Shown: positions 9,201 to 17,604 of the stretch, piece after piece | How positions within the stretch are numbered: the stretch's first letter is position 1 | Layout of the letters: each line of letters starts with the position of its first letter | Assembly: GCF_003236335.1 (NCBI RefSeq) | Contig: NZ_POUB01000006.1 | Span: 1 to 64,000, forward strand | Length of the DNA stretch: 64,000 nt | DNA from: Micromonospora deserti | GTDB taxonomy: Bacteria; Actinomycetota; Actinomycetes; Mycobacteriales; Micromonosporaceae | Reading direction: 5' to 3' | Translations under genes and position numbers: made by a program | Notes under the pieces: model-generated | The model's input: only the letters and a program-made list of their open reading frames with translations | What the model was told of the DNA's origin: nothing | The model's database searches: none

Positions 9201-9799
9201 GGGCGTTCGGATTCGAGGGCGAGCACGCCTCCCGGGTACGGATCACGCCCGCACCCCTGCCCCCCACCGGGCTGGACTTCGGCGTGACGGTCGACTCGCC
9301 GGCCGACGGCACGACGGTGTCCGAGGGCGACACCGTCCTCGCCGGAGGCCGGTACGCCTTCCCGGACCTGGGCGAGGACCCCACCGGGGCGGGTGACCAC
9401 CCGAGCGGGCGCCGCGTCGAGGTGTCGATCGACGACGCGTCGTTCGGCGATCCGGTGGAGGCGAAGCTCAACTTGGCGACCGGGACCTGGTCGGTGCCGA
9501 TCGGCACGGTGCCGGTCGGTGAGCACACCGTCTACGCCCGGGCCCGCATGGACAACACCACGTCGGCGGTGACGGCGAGCGCCTTCACGGTGGCACCGGA
9601 CGCGATCGTGCAGTGGCAGGTGGTGGACGCCAACAGCCCGGCCGATCCCGCCGCGTGGCGGGCTGCCACGGGCCTGACGGAGTGGACCTTCAGCGTCGAC
9701 ACCGGCGCCTACCGCCCCGGCCCGAAGATGATCCTGGTCCGCCTGGTCGAGCAGGGGATCGAAACGGCACGGGACTCGGCACGGATCACCACGAAGTAG
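6227..9799 (+). CDS. Secreted S8 (subtilisin-like) serine peptidase with PKD and pre-peptidase-type domains
   Basis: 1190 residues. The signal peptide is ~1-32 (cut after TAGA). A PKD domain follows at ~80-165, a pre-peptidase C-terminal-like beta domain (FTVPAGTRRITVDLSFSNA) at ~180-275, and a second PKD (WDLDGDGVFE) at ~285-365. The subtilase domain has Asp378 in IADTGI, His486 in NGHGSGSAS, the oxyanion Asn in AAGNG, and Ser637 in GGTSAATP. About 480 further residues are Ig-like or beta-rich. Having the accessory domains before the catalytic unit is unusual, since they normally follow it. The GTG start at 6227 follows GAAAGGGGAA at 6211-6220. It probably degrades extracellular protein together with the preceding hydrolase. 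Confidence 0.88.
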   Translation: MSTTTRGALVATTVATLALLLAIPPGTAGAATSAAIRIATVDGKPVKNGKVTAPLSGTVPVAGTADLSATAPAPAPAPLVADAGDSEFVAAGERAVLLGSAYGGTAPYQFSWSSPNGKLIGPDASSTELDTTGLAAGSYPVTLTVRDAAGKSASDVVRVAVYQASKRTLLDRTESDLTPGTVATGERLEFGFTVPAGTRRITVDLSFSNALNDYDLEVHDPTGARVASSGASAGRPEQAVVASPAAGDWRAVAVKFATVPPEEVRVVVTGETGDPDPRPEVVSGGPYAFATGAEQALRGTVRGGTEPVTAGWDLDGDGVFETAGASVTAHLPEGRHLVTLKATDAAGLERRETTSVLVADAAVIATKTTPLTVIGIADTGINPYHLEFSARTYPDPDVLALTRDFTRHPSEYIPGYPKDAKPLNITLGRGYFPPEDGKVWSGNTTIQAGRMYWVPGTKIIGAVDAGGSTGVTSSDDPHPILDDNGHGSGSASVSAGNRYGYCPTCLLVVVEALDESVVAQLPWVDISSNSFGYVGGAPVGPVSNGQEVTKRAAERGQTTLFAAGNGVGNAFDVPVSTWHSDQTGPDWNITVGAIRRDNQRAIVGDGIPVHLSSWGDGNLPSACRTGTVGQCAFGGTSAATPYTAGVFGTVLSEVRAAVGDGAAGQRPGQAVAVGVPRAESVYLTDGRLTRDELRQAVLKSALPLGQGNTGLPYAYPLTAPYTGEPNVLFEGYGAATPAAAQRAVAVLLGEAQLPERPFEDQFFAYDRAVRDTLWGGFDRDGDGTGDSAALASGLDLALADVATSAGALAVLQKVAAAAAPAAQSTLQPLGDNTLSYWLHRRLASTPGATGCAASHNEQYLDRTNSTGDLEPCFESRVTSVVAAYRPVGIFASTDTLDAPLAAESTVNVELYLAGETPTVIRPVGVLVATDREIGKGEGLAQPVLASGPGGAACATLGESCWTRYAFSFRTARPAFTGEQLTFQVQLLGARSWAFGFEGEHASRVRITPAPLPPTGLDFGVTVDSPADGTTVSEGDTVLAGGRYAFPDLGEDPTGAGDHPSGRRVEVSIDDASFGDPVEAKLNLATGTWSVPIGTVPVGEHTVYARARMDNTTSAVTASAFTVAPDAIVQWQVVDANSPADPAAWRAATGLTEWTFSVDTGAYRPGPKMILVRLVEQGIETARDSARITTK

Positions 9800-9805
9800 C
9801 CGCAA

Positions 9806-9843
9806 CCGGTTGCCGGCCGGGTCGATCCCCGGCCGGCAACCGG
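9806..9843 (+). terminator. Strong stem-loop terminator
   Basis: A perfect 16-bp stem, CCGGTTGCCGGCCGGG with its reverse complement, and a six-base TCGATC loop start seven bases after the peptidase stop codon. There is no T-run, as is common for terminators in very high-GC actinobacteria. Confidence 0.8.
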
Positions 9844-10187
9844 CGGTTGGGCGGGCGCTCGCCGGTCGGCGGTTCCGGTGAGCCGGCTCGTCCCTGCTGC
9901 TGATGGTCGACGAGCGGTGGGTGGGCCACCGGGTCCAGTCGTCGCGTCGGCGCGCCGTCCCACTACGTTCCGCGATCGCACCCGGCACCATGAGTTTGAT
10001 CTGGTCCTGGTTGGACGGTTGTGATCCGGCGACTATTGACTGTGACCTGACCCACAACATTGAATGTCGACGTGCGAAGATGCCTGGTCAGAGCGGCCGT
10101 GAGCACCGGCGTGGCCGCGCCGACCGACAACGCCTCTCCGTCGCCCGGAGTCGTCGTCAGGGGGCCGTGGGTGCGGTGGACCATGGG
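9844..10187. other. Intergenic region upstream of the diguanylate cyclase
   Basis: No credible gene is seen on either strand. TTGACT at 10036-10041, followed 17 bases later by ATTGAAT, is a weak promoter candidate for the downstream GGDEF gene. Open readings here lack family resemblance and coding character. Confidence 0.4.
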
Positions 10188-11201
10188 ATGAACGAGCGCC
10201 GACGGAGGATGGCGCTCAGCGCGGTGTTGCACGTCGTCTCGCACGGCGTCGCCGTCGGCTACTGCCTCATGACGTTCCGCGAGCCGAACCGGGCCCTCAT
10301 GCTCGCGGCGTTCAGCTGTGGGATGGCGTCCGGCGCGGTGGGCCTCTGGGCAGCGAAGAGGGTCACCACGAAGGCGACCGGATACCGCGTCTCGTTCACG
10401 ATCCTGCTGGTCACACTCGTCATGGTGGCGCTCGGCGCGTACTGGGACGGCGGCGCCGCCTCACCGACCACCCTGGGGTTCGTGACCACCTCGGTGTTCG
10501 TCGCCACCTACACGCCGCGCCTGCGGCTGCTGATCGGGCTCGAGGCGCTCACCGTCGGGACGTACCTCGCCGTCGCCGCGGTCGGGCAGCCGGCCCGGCC
10601 CGGTCAGGTCTTCATCCACGTCGCCGGCATGCTGGTGTTGATCTCGGTGTGTGCGACGCAGGCGCGGGTCGTGGCGCGGCAGCGTTCCCAACTCCGTTCC
10701 CTCGCGGCACTGGATCCGCTGACCGGCGCCCTGAACCGGCGCGGCCTGGCGGATTTCGCCGGACCGCTGTTCCGGGGCTGCCGGCGTCCCGGGCTGTCCC
10801 TGCTCTGCCTGGATCTCGACGACTTCAAACTCGTCAACGACCGCCTCGGTCACGCCGCCGGTGACGCGCTGCTGCAACGCACGGTGGCGGCGGCGCGGGA
10901 CGTGCTGCGCGCCGAGGACGCCATCGCCCGGATCGGCGGCGACGAGTTCGTCATCGTCCTGGTTGACGCCGACCAGGCCACCGCGCGGGCGGTGGCGACC
11001 CGCATCGACGCGGCGGTGCGGGAGCAGACCGGCGTGAGCATCGGCTGGGCCACCGCGCCGCACGACGGCGACACGCTCGAGACGCTGATGCATTCGGCCG
11101 ACCAGCGTCTCTACCGGATGAAGCAGGAGCGCCACGCCGATCCGCCGCTGCGGGACGGCCACGGCCTGGTGTCCAGCCGCCCGGACGTCCTCGGCGCGTA
11201 G
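10188..11201 (+). CDS. Membrane-bound GGDEF diguanylate cyclase
   Basis: 337 residues. About five or six hydrophobic segments fill residues ~8-155 and form an unclassified membrane sensor. The GGDEF domain starts near residue 175 (LDPLTGALNRRGL). The signature GGDEF is intact at residues 250-254. An RAED inhibitory-site (RxxD) motif sits exactly five residues before it. The protein should therefore make cyclic di-GMP from two GTP and be product-inhibited. No EAL domain is present. The start is uncertain: ATG 10188 has a weak ribosome binding site, and in-frame GTGs lie just upstream after AGGGGG. Confidence 0.85.
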   Translation: MNERRRRMALSAVLHVVSHGVAVGYCLMTFREPNRALMLAAFSCGMASGAVGLWAAKRVTTKATGYRVSFTILLVTLVMVALGAYWDGGAASPTTLGFVTTSVFVATYTPRLRLLIGLEALTVGTYLAVAAVGQPARPGQVFIHVAGMLVLISVCATQARVVARQRSQLRSLAALDPLTGALNRRGLADFAGPLFRGCRRPGLSLLCLDLDDFKLVNDRLGHAAGDALLQRTVAAARDVLRAEDAIARIGGDEFVIVLVDADQATARAVATRIDAAVREQTGVSIGWATAPHDGDTLETLMHSADQRLYRMKQERHADPPLRDGHGLVSSRPDVLGA

Positions 11202-11230
11202 CGGCGACACCGGGAGGCTGGACGGCCCGG

Positions 11231-11833
11231 TCAGTCGGCGGGCTTCGGGCACAGCGAGGCCAGCAGCAGGTCGGCGAAGTGGACGCCGACCTGCTCCGCG
11301 GTGAGCCGGCCGTCGCTGCGGAACCACGCGCCCAGGTGGTGCACCGCGCCGAAGAAGTAGTCGACGGCCAGGTCGGCCGGTACGTCGGCGCGGAACGTCC
11401 CGGCGCGCTGCCCCTCCTCCACCAACGAGCGGAAGCGTTCGTGGTACGCGCGGCGGGCCGCCCGCACCGCGCGCTGGCGGTCCGCCGAGAGCAGGTGCAT
11501 CGACCGCAGGAAGATCGTCGCGTCGTCGAGGTTGGCGATCGCGGTGACCACCACGTCGGCGGCGGCCGTGTGCAGCCGCCACGTCACCGGCTGCGCCTCG
11601 GCCATGATCGACTCCAGCCGGTCGCGCTGCATGCGCAGCAGCCGCTGGTAGATCTCCTGGAGCAGGTCGTCCTTGGCGGCGAAGTAGTGGTACATCGCGC
11701 CCTTGGTGACCCCGGCCGCCTCGACGATCTCCTGGACCGAGGTCTTCTCGAAGCCCTTCTCCGCGAACAGCCTGGTGGCGACCGCGAGCAACCGCTGCGG
11801 CAGCGCCTCGCCGTCAAGCGTCCGACGACCCAC
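11231..11833 (-). CDS. TetR/AcrR family transcriptional regulator
   Basis: 200 residues. The N-terminal helix-turn-helix spans ~12-58 (ATRLFAEKGFEKTSVQEIVE and GVTKGAMYHYFAAKDDLL) and is classic TetR. The C-terminal ligand domain contains FFGAVHHLGAWF, resembling fatty-acid or xenobiotic-responsive members. The GTG start at 11833 follows GGAAGGG. It lies 63 bp downstream of the molybdopterin oxidoreductase in the same direction. A perfect TetR-type palindrome at 14137-14154 precedes that operon, so it probably represses its own operon. The inducer is unknown. Confidence 0.88.
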   Translation of the reverse strand: MGRRTLDGEALPQRLLAVATRLFAEKGFEKTSVQEIVEAAGVTKGAMYHYFAAKDDLLQEIYQRLLRMQRDRLESIMAEAQPVTWRLHTAAADVVVTAIANLDDATIFLRSMHLLSADRQRAVRAARRAYHERFRSLVEEGQRAGTFRADVPADLAVDYFFGAVHHLGAWFRSDGRLTAEQVGVHFADLLLASLCPKPAD

Positions 11834-11896
11834 CGGTGCCCTTCCCTTCCGGGCCGCCCGCCGGCCCGGTGCGCCAGCGTACGCAGCTGACGGGGA

Positions 11897-14116
11897 TCAG
11901 GCCGGCTCGACGCGCACCGGGATGCCGTTGAGCACGACGTTGCCCGACAGCGGGTCGACGGCCGTCTCGTCGGTGAGCACGTTGCTGTTGACGCCGGCGT
12001 GCGCGCGCGCCACCGACTGGCGGGTGCCCGGCACGTCGTGGCCCCAGCCGTGCGGCAGGCTGACCACACCCGGCATGGTCTCGGCGGTCGGCTCCACGGC
12101 GACGACGACCGACCCGACCCGGGAGGAGACGCGCGCGGCGGCCCCGGCAACCAGCCCGAGTTTCACCGCGTCCTCCGGGTGCACCTGCAGGGTGCAGCGG
12201 TCGCGGCCCTTCACCAGCGCCGGCACGTTGTGCATCCAGCTGTTGTTCGACCGCAGGTGCCGCCGGCCGACGAGGACGAAGCCCTCCGGCGGCGCGTCCC
12301 GGGCCGCGCGAAGCCGGGCCACGTCGGCCGCGATGGGCGGCGGGCACAGCTCGACCGTCCCGCTCGGCGTGCGCAGCACCGCCGGCAGCCTCGGTCGCAG
12401 CGGCCCCAGGTCGATGCCGTGCGGGCGGTCGAGCAGCCGGGGCAGGGACAGCCCGTCCGGTCGCTGTCCGAACAGGTCGCCGTACGCGCCGAGCCGCAGC
12501 CGCGCGTCGAGCAGTCGCTCCGCCGGCCGGTCCCCGGCGACCAGGGCCCGTAGCTCGGCCACCGGTCGGCCCAGCCCGTCGGCCGCCTCGGCGAGCAGTT
12601 GGCCGAGCAACTGCTCGTGCAGCGCCGCCGGGTCGGCGCCGGCGCCCTGCCCGGCGGCGATCAGCGTGAGCCGGGCCAAAATGTCGCACTCGTCGAGGCC
12701 GTCGGGATCCAGTGGCAGCGTGGGCGGCGAGTAGCTCGCCACGTTGCGTACGGCCAGCGTGAGGAACGCGAAGTCGTAGTGCCCGGCGCGGGCGGGGTCC
12801 GGCGGGGGCAGCACCACGTCGGCGTGCCGGGTGGTCTCGTTCAGGTACGGGTCGACGCTGACCATGAAGTCGAGCGAGGCGAGCGCGCGGTCCAGCCGCT
12901 GGCTGTTCGCGGTGGACAGCACCGGGTTGCCGGCGATGGTGACCAACGCCCGCACCTGGCCCTCCCCCGGCGTGGAGATCTCGTCGGCCAGCGTGGCGAC
13001 CGGCAGCTCGCCCTTGACCTCCGGCAGGCCCCGCATCCGGCTGGCCCAGCGCCCGGTACGGAATCCCTTGCCGGGGCCGGCGGCGCGCGGGCGCTGGTGG
13101 GCGGCGAGGGGGAACATCGCCCCGCCCGGCCGGTCGAGGTTGCCGGTCAACACGTTCACCACGTCGACCAGCCAACTGGTCAGCGTGCCGAACGCGACCG
13201 TGCAGGTGCCGATGCGCCCGTAGACCGCGGCGGTCGGGGCGGCCGCCAGCTCGCGGGCGAGTTGGCGGATGCGCGGCGCGGGCACCGCGCACCGGTCGGC
13301 GACCCGCTCGGGGGCGAACGCCGCGGCCAGGTCCCGGACGCCGTCGACGCCGGTGACGTGTTCCGCCAGCCGGCCGAGCCGGACGAGGCCCTCGTCGAAG
13401 AGGGTGTGCACCACGGCGAAGAGCAGCAGCGCGTCGGTCCCGGGCCGGATGGGCAGGTGCTCGTCGGCAGCGGCGGCCGTGCGGGTGCGCCGGGGGTCGA
13501 CGACCAGGAACCGCCCGCCGCGCGCCCGCAGCGCCCGCAGCCGGCCAGGGAAGTCGGGCGCGGTGCAGAGGCTGCCGTTGGACTCGAAGGGGTTCGCGCC
13601 GAGCAGCACGAGCAGGTCGGTGCGGTCGAGGTCGGGCACCGGGATGGCGTTCGGGTCGCCGTACAGGTAGCCCGAGGAGACGTGCTTGGGCATCTGGTCG
13701 ACGGTGCTGGCGGAGAAGACGTTGCGGGTGCCCAGCGCCCGCACGAGCGGGCCCACGTGCAGCCCGCCGGCCATGGTGTGCACGTTGGGGTTGCCGAGGT
13801 AGACGGCGACGGCGTCGCGGCCGCCGGCCCGGGCGGCGGTCAGCCCGGCCTCGACGGCGGCGAACGCCTCGTCCCAGCCGACCTCGCGCAGCGTGCCGCG
13901 GACCCGCCGCAGTGGCCGGCGCAGCCGGTCCGGGTCGGCGAGGAGCTGCGGGAACGCCGCCCCCTTCGGGCAGACGAAGCCGTGGCTGAAGACGTGCTCG
14001 CCGTCGCCGCGGGCGTGCGTGACCCGGCCGTCGGTGACGGTCAGGGCCAGGCCGCAGGTGGCCTCGCACAGCGGGCAGGTGCGGTATGCCGTGCGCGTCG
14101 CGGTCGTGGATGGCAT
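11897..14116 (-). CDS. Molybdopterin-dependent oxidoreductase (formate dehydrogenase/nitrate reductase superfamily)
   Basis: 739 residues. A [4Fe-4S] site is formed by CPLCEATC (Cx2Cx3C) near residue 14, with the fourth cysteine in FVCPKG near residue 43. The molybdopterin domains follow (YLGNPNVHTMAGGLHVGPLV, LLGANPFESNGS, VVDPRRTRTA). The molybdopterin dinucleotide-binding domain lies at ~610-735 (SNNSWMHNVPAL, VSLPHGWGHDVPG). There is no Tat signal, so it should act in the cytoplasm. Neither small subunits nor an electron-acceptor gene are adjacent, and the substrate cannot be read from sequence. The ATG at 14116 follows GGAAGGGG. It forms a two-gene operon with the TetR gene. Confidence 0.85.
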   Translation of the reverse strand: MPSTTATRTAYRTCPLCEATCGLALTVTDGRVTHARGDGEHVFSHGFVCPKGAAFPQLLADPDRLRRPLRRVRGTLREVGWDEAFAAVEAGLTAARAGGRDAVAVYLGNPNVHTMAGGLHVGPLVRALGTRNVFSASTVDQMPKHVSSGYLYGDPNAIPVPDLDRTDLLVLLGANPFESNGSLCTAPDFPGRLRALRARGGRFLVVDPRRTRTAAAADEHLPIRPGTDALLLFAVVHTLFDEGLVRLGRLAEHVTGVDGVRDLAAAFAPERVADRCAVPAPRIRQLARELAAAPTAAVYGRIGTCTVAFGTLTSWLVDVVNVLTGNLDRPGGAMFPLAAHQRPRAAGPGKGFRTGRWASRMRGLPEVKGELPVATLADEISTPGEGQVRALVTIAGNPVLSTANSQRLDRALASLDFMVSVDPYLNETTRHADVVLPPPDPARAGHYDFAFLTLAVRNVASYSPPTLPLDPDGLDECDILARLTLIAAGQGAGADPAALHEQLLGQLLAEAADGLGRPVAELRALVAGDRPAERLLDARLRLGAYGDLFGQRPDGLSLPRLLDRPHGIDLGPLRPRLPAVLRTPSGTVELCPPPIAADVARLRAARDAPPEGFVLVGRRHLRSNNSWMHNVPALVKGRDRCTLQVHPEDAVKLGLVAGAAARVSSRVGSVVVAVEPTAETMPGVVSLPHGWGHDVPGTRQSVARAHAGVNSNVLTDETAVDPLSGNVVLNGIPVRVEPA

Positions 14117-14136
14117 CGCAGGCCCCTTCCGGCGAG

Positions 14137-14154
14137 ATACCGACTGGTCGGTAT
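14137..14154 (-). promoter_or_regulatory. TetR-family operator palindrome
   Basis: ATACCGAC-TG-GTCGGTAT is a perfect 8-2-8 inverted repeat ending 20 bp upstream of the oxidoreductase start codon. Its size and symmetry match TetR operators of the ACCGACnnGTCGGT kind. The only TetR gene nearby is the second gene of the operon it precedes. Confidence 0.75.
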
Positions 14155-14195
14155 GGTGGCACGCCGCCGGGCGGTTGTCAGCCCCCGCCGAGCGG

Positions 14196-14226
14196 CTCCG
14201 GCGGTGTGCCGGGCACACCGCCGGAG
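14196..14226 (-). terminator. Stem-loop terminator after glpD
   Basis: CTCCGGCGGTGTGC pairs with GCACACCGCCGGAG (14 bp) around a three-base loop, directly after the glpD stop codon on the minus strand. It separates the glycerol operon from the TetR-controlled promoter downstream. Confidence 0.75.
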
Positions 14227-14231
14227 GCGGG

Positions 14232-15956
14232 TCAGGCCGCCACGGCCACCGCCGGCACCACGTCGGGCGCACCGAGGCGTACGGCGTCGGCCGCCGCGTC
14301 GTCGGGCTGCGCGTGCGCGGCCCGCTCGGCCTCGACCCGGGCCACGTAGTGCGCCACCTCCCGGTCGACCCGCTCGTCGTCCCAGCCCAGCACCGGGGCC
14401 ATCAGGGCCGCCGCCGGCCGGGCGGCCGTCAGGCCCCGGTCGAAACTCTCGATCGAGATGTGGGTACGCCGGGTCAGTACGTCCTCCAGGTGCAGCGCAC
14501 CCTCGGCGGACGCCGCGTAGACGACCTCCACCCGCAGGTAGTCCGCCGCGCCGTCGAGCGGCTCGCCGAGCGTGGGATCCTCCCGCAGCAACTCCAGCAC
14601 CTCGTCGACGGCGGCCCCGTAGCGCCGCAGCAGGTGCTCCACGCGCTCGGTGTGCAGGCCGAACTGCTGCGCCAGGCGGCGGCGCTGGTTCCACCGGGCC
14701 ACGTAGCCCTCGGCGCCGAGCAGCGGCACCCGGTCGGTGCAGGAGGCGGGCACCGCGAAGCCGAGACCGCGTACCGCCTCGTCGACGGCGTCCCGAGCCA
14801 TCACCCGGTACGTGGTGTACTTGCCGCCGGCCACCATCACCAGCCCGGGCGCCGGGCTGATCACGGTGTGCTCCCGCGACAACTTGGCGGTTGCGTCGGA
14901 CTCCCCGGACAGCAGCGGGCGCAGGCCGGCGTACACCCCCTCCACGTCGTCTCTGGCCAGCGGGGTGGCCAGCACCGAGTTGACCCGCTCCAGCAGGTAG
15001 TCGATGTCCCGGCTGGTCGCCGCCGGGTGCGCCTTGTCCAGGTCCCAGTCGGTGTCGGTGGTGCCGATCAGCCAGTGCCGGCCCCACGGGATCACGAACA
15101 GCACGCTGGACTCGGTCCGCAGGATCAGGCCGGTGGTGGACCGGATCCGGTCGCGCGGCACCACCAGGTGGATGCCCTTGGAGGCGCGCACCTGCACCTG
15201 GCCCCGCTCGCCGACGAGGGCCTGGGTGTCGTCGGTCCACACCCCGGTGGCGTTGATGACCTGCCGCGCGCGTACCTCGAACACCCGGTCGGTCTCCAGG
15301 TCGTGCACCCGCGCGCCGGTGACCCGGGCGCCGTCGCGGAGGAAGCCCACGACGCGGGCCCGCGACAGCGGATGCGCCCCGTGCGCGGCGGCGGTGCGGA
15401 CGAGGAAGGTGACCAGCCGGGCGTCGTCGACCTGGGCGTCGTAGTACTGCAGGGCGCCGACCAGTGCCTCCGGCCGCAGCGACGGACAGGCACGCAGCGC
15501 CCCGCGCCGGCTCAGGTGCCGGTGGGCCGGTACGCCGCGCGCGTGGTTGCCGGAGAGGCTCATCGTGTCGTAGAGCAGCACGCCGGCGCCGGCGTAGAGC
15601 CGTTCCCAGCCGCGGTGGCGCAGCGGGTAGAGGAACGGCACCGGGCGGACCAGGTGCGGGGCGAGCCGCTGCAGGAGCAGGCCCCGCTCGCGCAGCGCCT
15701 CGCGGACCAGCCCGAAGTCGAGCATCTCCAGATAGCGCAGGCCGCCGTGGATGAGTTTGCTGGACCGGCTCGACGTGCCGCTGGCCCAGTCGCGGGCCTC
15801 GACGAGCCCGACCGACAGGCCCCGGGTGACGGCGTCGAGCGCGCAGCCGGCGCCGGTGACGCCGCCGCCGATCACCAGGACGTCCAGTTCCTGGCCGCTG
15901 CCGAGGGCGGCCAGGGACCGCTCGCGGGCGGCCGGTGACAGTGTCGCGGAGTGCAT
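14232..15956 (-). CDS. glpD: Aerobic glycerol-3-phosphate dehydrogenase
   Basis: 574 residues. The FAD-binding Rossmann motif VLVIGGGVTGAGCALDAVTR is near residue 27. GlpD signatures are SSKLIHGGLRYLE (~65-77), GIHLVVP and TTDTDWD. The C-terminal DAO_C helical domain is at ~400-520. It oxidises sn-glycerol-3-phosphate to dihydroxyacetone phosphate and passes electrons to quinone at the membrane. The ATG at 15956 follows GGAGAG. It is the last gene of glpF-glpK-glpD, 80 bp after glpK, and ends at a strong terminator. Confidence 0.93.
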   Translation of the reverse strand: MHSATLSPAARERSLAALGSGQELDVLVIGGGVTGAGCALDAVTRGLSVGLVEARDWASGTSSRSSKLIHGGLRYLEMLDFGLVREALRERGLLLQRLAPHLVRPVPFLYPLRHRGWERLYAGAGVLLYDTMSLSGNHARGVPAHRHLSRRGALRACPSLRPEALVGALQYYDAQVDDARLVTFLVRTAAAHGAHPLSRARVVGFLRDGARVTGARVHDLETDRVFEVRARQVINATGVWTDDTQALVGERGQVQVRASKGIHLVVPRDRIRSTTGLILRTESSVLFVIPWGRHWLIGTTDTDWDLDKAHPAATSRDIDYLLERVNSVLATPLARDDVEGVYAGLRPLLSGESDATAKLSREHTVISPAPGLVMVAGGKYTTYRVMARDAVDEAVRGLGFAVPASCTDRVPLLGAEGYVARWNQRRRLAQQFGLHTERVEHLLRRYGAAVDEVLELLREDPTLGEPLDGAADYLRVEVVYAASAEGALHLEDVLTRRTHISIESFDRGLTAARPAAALMAPVLGWDDERVDREVAHYVARVEAERAAHAQPDDAAADAVRLGAPDVVPAVAVAA

Positions 15957-16036
15957 CTGTCTTCTCTCTCCTGAGCAGGGTGGGGGCGGCCGGCGAGGGT
16001 GCCGGCCGCCCGGATCCGTGAGGGGTGGGGCGGCCG

Positions 16037-17554
16037 TCAGTCGACGTCGACCCAGTCGAGGGTGCGCTGGACCGCCTTCTTCCACCGGGCGTAGCCGTTC
16101 TCGCGCTGCTCCGCCGCCCATTGCGGCTGCCAGCGCCGGCTCTCGTTCCAGTTCTCGCGCAGCTCGTCGGTGTTCTTCCAGAACCCGACCGCGAGACCGG
16201 CCGCGTACGCCGCGCCGAGCGCGGTGGTCTCGGCGACCACCGGCCGGCTCACCGGCACGCCGAGGATGTCGGCCTGCATCTGCATGCACAGGTCGTTGAC
16301 GGTGACGCCGCCGTCGACCTTGAGGCACTCCAGGTGCACCCCGGAGTCCTGCTCCATGGCCTCGGCCACGTCCCGGCTCTGATAGCAGATGGACTCCAGG
16401 GTGGCCCGGGCGATGTGGGCGTCGGTGTTGAACCGGGAGAGGCCGACGATCGCGCCGCGGGCGTCGGAGCGCCAGTACGGGGCGAACAGGCCGGAGAACG
16501 CGGGCACGAAGTACACCCCGCCGTTGTCCTCCACCTGGCGGGCCAGGATCTCGCTCTGCGCGGCACTACTGATGATCTTGAGCTGGTCGCGCAGCCACTG
16601 CACGGCGGAGCCGGTGACCGCGATCGAGCCCTCCAGCGCGTACACCGGCGCGTCGTCGCCGAACTGGTAGCACACCGTGGTGAGCAGCCCGGCCTTCGAC
16701 CGCACGATCTCGGTGCCGGTGTTGAGGAGCATGAAGTTGCCGGTGCCGTAGGTGTTCTTCGCCTCGCCGGGGGCGAAGCAGACCTGGCCGACCGTGGCGG
16801 CCTGCTGGTCACCCAGGTCGCCGGTGAGCGGGACCGGCCCGGTGAACGGGCCGTGCGGCGCGGTGCTGCCGTACGAGCGCGGGTCGGACGACGGCCGGAT
16901 TTGCGGCAGCATCGCGCGGGGGATGCCGAAGAACGACAGCAGCTCGTCGTCCCAGTCCAGCGTCTCCAGGTTCATCAGCATGGTGCGGCTGGCGTTGGTG
17001 GGGTCGGTGACGTGGACCCCACCCTCGGTGCCGCCGGTGAGGTTCCACAGCAGCCAGGTGTCGGTGTTGCCGAAGACGGCCTCACCGCGCTCGGCCGCCT
17101 CCCGGACGCCGTCGACGTTCTCCAGGATCCACTGGATCTTCCCGCCGGAGAAGTAGGTCGCGGGCGGCAGGCCGGCCTTGCGCCGGATCACGTCGCCCCT
17201 GCCGTCGCGTTCCAGCGCGGAGGCGATGCGGTCGGTGCGGGTGTCCTGCCAGACGATGGCGTTGTAGTAGGGCCGGCCGGTCCGGCGGTTCCACACCACG
17301 GTGGTCTCGCGCTGGTTGGTGATGCCGAGCGCGGCCAGGTCGGAGGCGGCCAGGCCCTGGGCGTTCATCGCGGTCTGGATGACCGTCTGGGTCCGCTCCC
17401 AGATCTCCAGCGGGTTGTGCTCCACCCATCCGGCCCGCGGCAGGATCTGCTGGTGTTCGAGCTGGTGGCGGCCGACCTCGTTGCCGCCGTGGTCGAAAAT
17501 CATGAAGCGGGTGCTGGTGGTGCCCTGGTCTACCGCGCCGACGAAGTCAGCCAT
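16037..17554 (-). CDS. glpK: Glycerol kinase (first copy)
   Basis: 505 residues, the standard GlpK length. The FGGY-kinase phosphate motif is [13 protein letters not shown] at the N-terminus. Substrate residues lie in [16 protein letters not shown] and IVWQDTRTD. The adenosine-side motif is [14 protein letters not shown] followed by [13 protein letters not shown]. It phosphorylates glycerol to glycerol-3-phosphate with ATP. ATG 17554 follows GGAGA. It sits between the facilitator and the dehydrogenase in the canonical operon. A second kinase gene lies on the other side of the regulator. Confidence 0.95.
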   Translation of the reverse strand: MADFVGAVDQGTTSTRFMIFDHGGNEVGRHQLEHQQILPRAGWVEHNPLEIWERTQTVIQTAMNAQGLAASDLAALGITNQRETTVVWNRRTGRPYYNAIVWQDTRTDRIASALERDGRGDVIRRKAGLPPATYFSGGKIQWILENVDGVREAAERGEAVFGNTDTWLLWNLTGGTEGGVHVTDPTNASRTMLMNLETLDWDDELLSFFGIPRAMLPQIRPSSDPRSYGSTAPHGPFTGPVPLTGDLGDQQAATVGQVCFAPGEAKNTYGTGNFMLLNTGTEIVRSKAGLLTTVCYQFGDDAPVYALEGSIAVTGSAVQWLRDQLKIISSAAQSEILARQVEDNGGVYFVPAFSGLFAPYWRSDARGAIVGLSRFNTDAHIARATLESICYQSRDVAEAMEQDSGVHLECLKVDGGVTVNDLCMQMQADILGVPVSRPVVAETTALGAAYAAGLAVGFWKNTDELRENWNESRRWQPQWAAEQRENGYARWKKAVQRTLDWVDVD

Positions 17555-17604
17555 GCGAGGTGTCTCCTTCTCGTGGTCGTCGTGGGGATGTGGATCGGCG
17601 GATG

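Noticed and set aside
11814-14162. 782-codon reading overlapping the molybdopterin oxidoreductase in another frame
   Set aside because: Composition is dominated by Arg, Ala and Gly and the recognisable FeS and molybdopterin motifs belong to the 11897-14116 frame.
12599-14860. 753-codon plus-strand reading antisense to the oxidoreductase and glpD
   Set aside because: Antisense shadow; no domain, start signal or plausible composition.
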